29,879 bases of DNA, from contig AUXH01000188.1 in assembly GCA_000482145.1 (NCBI GenBank), positions 1 to 29,879 on the forward strand. Direction: 5' to 3'. This stretch comes from Strigomonas culicis. Its lineage: Eukaryota; Euglenozoa; Kinetoplastea; Trypanosomatida; Trypanosomatidae. The notes under the pieces are model-generated. The model worked only from the letters and a program-made list of their open reading frames with translations, was not told the DNA's origin and did no database searches. Positions 24,819-29,879 of the stretch are shown here, piece by piece; the first letter of the stretch is position 1, and each line of letters starts with the position of its first letter. The position numbers and the translations under genes are program-made.

Positions 24819-26228
24819 ATGATGCTCGGTGCCAGTGCTTCCTCCACCCCCACCGCGCAGAGCGCCGTGGCGCCGGACACCATCGACTTGGGCGCGATCC
24901 TGCCGGAAGGGTGGGAGGAACGTGGCGGGCCGCTGGGCAAGGCAGCCAGCGCGATGCTGCACAACCCGTACTTCAGCGCCGGCGCGGGCCTGTGGGTGCT
25001 GACGGTCGGCGGCATGATGAGCCGCGCCTCCTACTCCACCATCACCACGCTGCTGCGGCGCCGCTTCCTCGTGTCGATGGAGGTGACCAACACGGACTCG
25101 TCCTTCAGCTGGCTGCTCAAGTGGATGAGCCTGCAGAAGTCTTTTAAGGTGCAGCAGATGACGGTGCTCACCAGCCTCAACTACTCCCACTCGAACGACC
25201 ACACGGACTCCAAGCTGTACTTCGGCCCGTGCGCCGGGGTGCAGCACTACTTTTTCCACCAGGGCCGCCCCATCACCCTGTACCGTCTGCGGACGGACAA
25301 GAAGGACTACGACGGCGGGGTGTTCGAGACCCTCAAGCTGTCCACGGTTGGGCTCAGCACCAAAATCTTCGAGGACATCATGAACGACGCGAAGCAGCTG
25401 GCGGAGGCCGAGACGCTCAACCGCACGGTCGTGTACGTGAACTCCGGCGGGCGCTGGACGCGCCAGCAGCACCCCCGCGCCCGCCGCCCCTTCGACTCCG
25501 TCGTGATGCCCGGCGACCTCGCGAAGCAGCTCGCCGACGACGTGCGCTGCTTCCTGCGGTCCGGCGACTACTACCGCAACCTCGGCGTGCCGTACCGCCG
25601 CGGCTACCTTCTCCACGGCCCGCCGGGCTGCGGCAAAACCAGCTTCGTCATGGCGCTCGCCGGCGAGCTGAACCTGAGCATCTCCCTCCTCAGCCTCGCC
25701 AACCGCAGCGTGAACGACGAGGCGCTGATGGAGCTGCTGAACTCGGCGAACCAGTCGTCGATTGTGCTCATTGAGGACATCGACCGCGCCTTCAGCAGCG
25801 AGAGCGCCGTGTCGATGAGCGGGCTGCTGAACGCCCTCGACGGCGTCGGTGCGCAGGAGGGCAACGTGGTCTTCATGACGACGAACCACGTCGAGCGGCT
25901 CGACGCCGCGCTCATCCGCCCCGGCCGCGCCGACGTCAAGCTGGAGATCGGGCTGCTCGATCAGGCGCAGACCCGCAAGCTGTTCCACAAGTTCTACCCG
26001 GACGCGCCGAGGTCGCTGCAGGATGAGTTCGCCGCGCGCGTGCCGCCGCACACGGTGAGCCCGGCGCAGATTCAGTCCCACCTCTTCTTCCACCGCGACG
26101 ACCCCGGGCGCGCGGTGCAGACGGTCAGCGACTTTCTCACCTCCGCCCAGTCGTTTGAAAAGTCGCTGGAGGCCAAGCGACGCGCTGCCGCCAAGATGCA
26201 AGAGCTGCCGCGGCCTCCTATCCTGTAG
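24819..26228 (+). CDS. BCS1: Mitochondrial AAA-ATPase chaperone BCS1 (complex III assembly)
   Basis: BCS1 is an inner-membrane AAA protein that moves the folded Rieske iron-sulfur protein into cytochrome bc1. The sequence gives 469 residues, close to yeast (456) and human (419). One N-terminal transmembrane helix lies at about 53-68, followed by a basic segment (TLLRRRF) acting as internal targeting signal, as in the family. The BCS1-specific domain spans about 80-250, and the AAA domain follows. Walker A is GPPGCGKT (267-274), Walker B is IVLIEDID (E319-D320-I321-D322), the sensor-like MTTNHVERLD follows, and the arginine fingers are R367 and R370 in IRPGRAD. Tandem ATGs at 24819 and 24822 begin the protein; an ATG at 24492 in the same frame lies inside the preceding gene, upstream of the splice acceptor. 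Confidence 0.95.
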   Translation: MMLGASASSTPTAQSAVAPDTIDLGAILPEGWEERGGPLGKAASAMLHNPYFSAGAGLWVLTVGGMMSRASYSTITTLLRRRFLVSMEVTNTDSSFSWLLKWMSLQKSFKVQQMTVLTSLNYSHSNDHTDSKLYFGPCAGVQHYFFHQGRPITLYRLRTDKKDYDGGVFETLKLSTVGLSTKIFEDIMNDAKQLAEAETLNRTVVYVNSGGRWTRQQHPRARRPFDSVVMPGDLAKQLADDVRCFLRSGDYYRNLGVPYRRGYLLHGPPGCGKTSFVMALAGELNLSISLLSLANRSVNDEALMELLNSANQSSIVLIEDIDRAFSSESAVSMSGLLNALDGVGAQEGNVVFMTTNHVERLDAALIRPGRADVKLEIGLLDQAQTRKLFHKFYPDAPRSLQDEFAARVPPHTVSPAQIQSHLFFHRDDPGRAVQTVSDFLTSAQSFEKSLEAKRRAAAKMQELPRPPIL

Positions 26229-26537
26229 CGGCTTTTTTATTCTTCTTTCCTCTTCTCTCACGCCTTCGTTCTCTCTCACGGTTGTATGGTTCTGTTGTTG
26301 TTTACATCATTAATGTCTTAAGAATTCAAAAAGACGAGCGAGGAAGCGACAAGAAAAGAAAAAAAAAGGTGTGGCTGTGGCCGTTGTGCGAAACTTGGTC
26401 ATTGCGGTTCCTCTCTTGTTGGTGTTGGTGTGGCGACCCTCCACCCTACTCTTCGCTCCATTCGCTCTTTTTTTGCTGTTGTTTTCTCTCTTTCCACCAA
26501 CTAGAGCATACTTGTAAAAAGAAGAAAGAAGAAACCG
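26229..26537 (+). other. Spacer between BCS1 and the glutaminyl cyclase gene
   Basis: T/C-rich 3' UTR sequence, an A/G-rich block near 26330-26370 and a long pyrimidine-rich region leading to the acceptor of the next gene. No gene is recognised. Confidence 0.65.
26437..26504 (+). promoter_or_regulatory. Predicted trans-splice acceptor for the glutaminyl cyclase gene
   Basis: A long T/C-rich region (about 26437-26500) is followed by AG at 26503-26504. The predicted 5' UTR is 33 bases, A/G-rich, and lacks an ATG. Confidence 0.8.
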
Positions 26538-28574
26538 ATGAAGCCTGTGCCACTGGCGGATGGCCTAAGGCAGAAGGGCGGTCCAGAGAACGCTTTCGGC
26601 GATGCGCACGATCCTCGTCCGCCTTATTTCAGCGGTAGGAAGACGGCGCAGCGACGCCCGCGGCTGCGCTCCCTGCCAGTGCGCGCGACGCTTCTGTGCG
26701 TGCTGCTGTTGCTGCTGTTGCTGCTGCTTCTCACGCGTGCGGCCATGCCCGGAGGGCGTGAGGTGAACACGTGCGCGCCGCCGTACATCCCCTTGTACGA
26801 GACAAAGCCTCGGCTGCTAACGGTGGCGGCGTTGGAGAGGATGGCCGAGGGCGGCGTGGCAGCGACCGCGTCACCCCTGACGCCCGCGGATGAGGTGCTC
26901 ATGGACACCGTCCACTACCTGTACCCACCCCTGCAGCGCGCCCACTGGGCGACGCGCAAGCTGGATGAGTTTCTCGCGTTCGGCACGCGCGTCCCCGGGA
27001 CGGATCGCGCCGCCGTGTTGCGGCACATGGTCGCGGAAGGCCTGGCGCCCAGCAGGGAGGAGCGCCGCAAGGCCTATTTGAGCCCGCGCGGGCGCACGTT
27101 GCTGCCGGCGCACGCCCCGAGCTGGTGGCGGCTCGACTGGGATAACTTCACGCACGACATTCCACTTCCCGTCTCCGTGCTCCAGAAGCGCACGAGCCAT
27201 CGCAGCCCCGACGCGCCGCCTCCGTCGGACGAGAAGCGGGCTGAGTTTCAAAACTTAGTCTTCCACTTTGCGGGCGGCTCTCAGTTCAAGCGCAAGCGCG
27301 TCGCGGCGAACAGCCGCCGAGGCAAGACAAAGAAAGACTTCTACTACGTGGAAAAGGCATCGAAGAAGCAGCAGAAGGCGCGAGAGAAGGCCTCGGACTA
27401 CCCCCTCGGGCAGAGGAAACTCGAACACGTTGTTCTGACGGCACACTGGGACAGCAAATACGAAAAGGATTTTGAGTTCCTGGGTGCGTGCGACTCGGTG
27501 GTGCCGGTGCTGCACTTGCTGCGCGTCATGAAGAACATCGCAACGCTGAGCGACGTGGCGGAGGCACTCGCGCGCCTCTACGCGACGGAAGCGGGCGCCG
27601 ACACCAGTGATGGTATGCTGTTCCAGGCGCGGCCCCGGGAAGAGGTGCAGGCGCGGCTGAAGCAGGTGCTGTCTCCCGCGCACTACGTTTTGCTCTACGG
27701 CTACTACCTGGCGGGCGGGACGGACAAACAGGACGTGCGGCACTGGCTGGACCTCGTGCGGCACCTGCCGTCCATCTCCGTCATTCTCTTTGACGGGGAA
27801 GAGGCTCTGGAGGCGTGGCGCGGGGACGATAACACGTACGGCTCGCGGCACTTAGCAGCCCAATGGAAGCAGCAGTCGCTGTACAGCCACACGCCCTCCA
27901 TCGGTGACTCCGGGGACGCCACGCCACCCTTGCGGAGGAGCGACTACGACAGTATTGATTTATTTGTTTTGCTTGACTTGCTGGGGCCCGCTGGCACCGC
28001 CATGGGCAACTACTTCCCCTCCTCCAGTGGCATCGCCTTCGCCTCGGCCTCGCTCCTGGAGGCCGACAAGCGACGCGTGGCCATGGCCGAGGCACGGCTT
28101 TTGCGGCCGCGCGGCAAAGCCGCCAGCAAGCGCACGGCGCCTCCGCCGCTCTGGCTGCAGTGTGGCGGCCCGCACGAGTGGCTGACACTTCACCACGTGA
28201 TGCGCTTGAACCGCCGTGGGACCCAGTCGCTCGCAGGGGTGACCTGGTATGATCAGATCAACCGCCGCGACCGCGAAGAGAAGAAAGAGAAGAGCTCGTG
28301 CCAAAACATGGCGCTCAGCCACCACGAGCAGCTAAACGGAAACATCTTCTTCGACGTGAAGCAAAATGCTGAAACGAAGGACCGACCGGCGGCTGATGAC
28401 GACCACCGGCATTGGCTCAGCACCAAGCGCGTCTTTCACGTAATCCCTCGCGCGTTCCCGCCCCAGTGGCACGATCGAACCGACGTGGGCGAGAACATTG
28501 ACCCACGCACCGTGACTGACTTTGACGACTTGCTGTGGGGCTGGGTGCTTCTTCTTGGGGCGGCCTGGCTTTAG
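26538..28574 (+). CDS. QPCT: Membrane-anchored glutaminyl-peptide cyclotransferase (M28 fold)
   Basis: Glutaminyl cyclase turns N-terminal Gln (or Glu) into pyroglutamate on secreted proteins. About 49 basic residues precede a Leu-rich membrane segment (about 50-65), so a type II, Golgi-like enzyme similar to human QPCTL is likely. Family blocks occur in order: FGTRVPGTDRAA; VVLTAHWDSKY; D319 (GACDSVVP), the first zinc ligand; LFDGEEALEAW with E421 catalytic and E422 zinc-binding; YGSRHLAAQW; D480 in LVLLDLLG; D622 in DDDHRHWL; and H645 in FPPQWHD, the last zinc ligand. Every active-site residue I know for the human enzyme has a counterpart. The length is 678 residues against about 360-380. 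The excess lies in a Lys/Arg-rich insert (about 245-295), a helical insert after D319 and a long basic insert before D622. The stop is TAG. Confidence 0.93.
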   Translation: MKPVPLADGLRQKGGPENAFGDAHDPRPPYFSGRKTAQRRPRLRSLPVRATLLCVLLLLLLLLLLTRAAMPGGREVNTCAPPYIPLYETKPRLLTVAALERMAEGGVAATASPLTPADEVLMDTVHYLYPPLQRAHWATRKLDEFLAFGTRVPGTDRAAVLRHMVAEGLAPSREERRKAYLSPRGRTLLPAHAPSWWRLDWDNFTHDIPLPVSVLQKRTSHRSPDAPPPSDEKRAEFQNLVFHFAGGSQFKRKRVAANSRRGKTKKDFYYVEKASKKQQKAREKASDYPLGQRKLEHVVLTAHWDSKYEKDFEFLGACDSVVPVLHLLRVMKNIATLSDVAEALARLYATEAGADTSDGMLFQARPREEVQARLKQVLSPAHYVLLYGYYLAGGTDKQDVRHWLDLVRHLPSISVILFDGEEALEAWRGDDNTYGSRHLAAQWKQQSLYSHTPSIGDSGDATPPLRRSDYDSIDLFVLLDLLGPAGTAMGNYFPSSSGIAFASASLLEADKRRVAMAEARLLRPRGKAASKRTAPPPLWLQCGGPHEWLTLHHVMRLNRRGTQSLAGVTWYDQINRRDREEKKEKSSCQNMALSHHEQLNGNIFFDVKQNAETKDRPAADDDHRHWLSTKRVFHVIPRAFPPQWHDRTDVGENIDPRTVTDFDDLLWGWVLLLGAAWL

Positions 28575-29879
28575 CCATAGGCACGTGTACACAAGCCAAA
28601 AGAACGAACACTTTTCTCAGACACAAAACAAAAGATTGCTTCTCATTGGCGCCCCCTTTTGCACAGCCACACTGTCACCTCTCTTCTCTCTGTCTTTTTC
28701 TGCGCAAGGGAGTTTTAGAACAGGAACAGCCCACCACCGTGAAGCGGTCTGGCGTTGGGCGGAGGGCACCCCGCCTCGGCAACCGCCCAATATCCCCTGG
28801 CCTCTGATAGAACGCCTACGCAAGCGAACAGCAGCCTGCTTCCATTGTGAGGCAAGCGGCGGCTGGGAAACGAGGGATGGGGTCTCCCACGGGCACCACA
28901 CGCCTGGCCGCCGAGATGGTTTCTATCCGGGAAAAAAAAAGCGCGGCGATCAAGCCCTCGAAGCAGCAAGCGGCGTCATCCGCCCGCGAGCTCTTTCGTC
29001 TCTGCCCACCAGCAAAGAGAGAAGAGAACACCCCTCTAGCGAACACGCCGCCATTAACCCAGCGCGCGGTCCGAGGGGCGGGGCACAAACCGGTGGCTGC
29101 CTCTGCGGCGACGGAGGGGGCGGGCACCCCACCATTTCCCTCAACAACAACGGGGCGCGCGCCAGTGGCGGGACCTTGATTCATTCGGGTTTGTTTTCTC
29201 GCCAAATAACTCGCCACGGCGCCTCCATCCGATATGCTCGACAGCTTGATGGCGACGACGGACTCAGCCACGCAGTAATCCATGCACAGCCGTTGGTGCT
29301 TTGCACTCATTCCATATGGAAACTGCTTATCACTGAGATGAGTATGAGTGGGACTTAAAACATCGGCTGCGGTCAACGGGACAGTGGTGCGTCCTGGCTA
29401 GGGAACCCGGGCCAATAATTCAACCCAGCACACCATCGAGTTGCACGTGGTCACATTTAGCAGCACTTCACACAAGGACGTTTCGTGGCGGCAGGTGATG
29501 CCACACGAGCAACTGTCGATCGACCTACCGTCGGGGGTCTTCCCCACGGGTCCAGGTGGTTGATAAACAACAACAAGGTGCTTTGCACTGAAACAAGCGA
29601 TGCCCCGGCGCCCCTGGGTGCACAGAAATGGAGCCCAAGCATTGATTGCAAATCGCAGCATCAACAACAACAAGCTTCCACGGGATGGATTAAACACAGC
29701 CCTGCCGCACCACCTTCACCGCAACCCCCTCTGCGCCTCGCTTTCCCAATCGCATCATGTTTTATGTAGGGTTCCTGGAGCAAGGCCGAGCGGCGGAATG
29801 GGATACGCAACGGCGCCACGAAAACGGAGCCCATCGCTTGAAAGGACCATGGATGTCTTTTGGCGTTCAGTGACTCAGT
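28575..29879 (+). other. Gene-poor, compositionally distinct 3' end of the window
   Basis: Nothing coding is recognised in 1305 bases. The first 130 bases or so look like ordinary 3' UTR, with one T/C-rich stretch at about 28676-28703. From about 28720 the sequence is balanced to G+C-rich (about 60% in a counted stretch at 28981-29040), with no AT microsatellites and no strong pyrimidine tract. Open frames of 90-280 codons occur on both strands, but they overlap each other, none matches a family I know, and the longest plus-strand one begins inside the glutaminyl cyclase gene. Possibilities are a degenerate mobile element, a strand-switch region or the start of a different chromosomal domain. 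I could not identify a retroposon signature. Confidence 0.5.
29295..29589 (+). repeat. Direct 13-base repeat in the 3' region
   Basis: The 13-mer GGTGCTTTGCACT occurs at 29295-29307 and again at 29577-29589. An AACAACAAC motif also recurs, near 29143, 29565 and 29663. The copies are exact, but their meaning is unknown. Confidence 0.6.

Noticed and set aside
28522..29358. Open frame of 278 codons on the plus strand at the end of the window
   Set aside because: It starts inside the glutaminyl cyclase gene in another frame and has no recognisable domain, and equally long frames exist on the opposite strand (28816-29376).
28575..29879. tRNA, snoRNA, 5S or spliced-leader RNA gene in the 3' region or other spacers
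   Set aside because: I looked for tRNA B-box-like sequence and terminal T runs in a suitable arrangement and found none convincing; a covariance-model scan would be decisive.
1..29879. CRISPR array, bacterial operon or phage origin
   Set aside because: There are no regularly spaced repeats, no ribosome-binding sites, and the gene set and splice signals are eukaryotic.

Overview
The window looks like nuclear DNA of a trypanosomatid (kinetoplastid) flagellate. Eleven intron-less genes all lie on the + strand, separated by mostly 290-660 base spacers. The coding DNA is very G+C-rich with G/C third positions, while ten of the eleven spacers are A+T-rich and carry AT, TAA and CT microsatellites. 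Polypyrimidine tracts followed by a first AG sit shortly before most start codons, as expected for spliced-leader trans-splicing acceptors in a polycistronic transcription unit. TAA, TAG and TGA all end genes, so there is no sign of the stop-codon reassignment known from Blastocrithidia. The genus cannot be fixed from the sequence alone.

Layout, left to right: a 5'-truncated ZC2HC-type zinc-finger protein (2-1069); a small basic, probably mitochondrial protein (1535-2002); a 1250-residue largely disordered protein of unknown function (2327-6079); a 201-residue single-pass, probably mitochondrial membrane protein (6556-7161); SF3B3/SAP130 of the U2 snRNP SF3b complex, enlarged to 1723 residues (7820-12991); a type II membrane glycoprotein with plant-type leucine-rich-repeat signatures (13621-16314); a tail-anchored Ubc6/UBE2J2-type E2 (16815-17891); a 932-residue coiled-coil protein with a perfect 27-base triplication (18244-21042); a 1034-residue leucine-rich-repeat protein (21428-24532); the mitochondrial AAA chaperone BCS1 (24819-26228); and a membrane-anchored glutaminyl cyclase of the M28 fold (26538-28574). 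The last 1.3 kb (28575-29879) has no recognisable gene and is compositionally unlike every other spacer.

The genes do not form a functional operon. As is normal in trypanosomatids, unrelated housekeeping functions share one transcription unit: splicing, ER-associated degradation, respiratory complex III assembly and secretory-pathway protein modification. Regulation would then act mainly after transcription, through splice-site choice and UTRs. Where the first in-frame codon of an open frame was TTG or GTG, I moved the start to the first ATG downstream of a plausible splice acceptor (genes at 13621, 16815 and 21428; for BCS1 I chose 24819 over an upstream ATG inside the preceding gene). The features most worth a second look are the plant-type LRR membrane protein and its awkward splice acceptor, the enlarged glutaminyl cyclase, and the anomalous 3' end.
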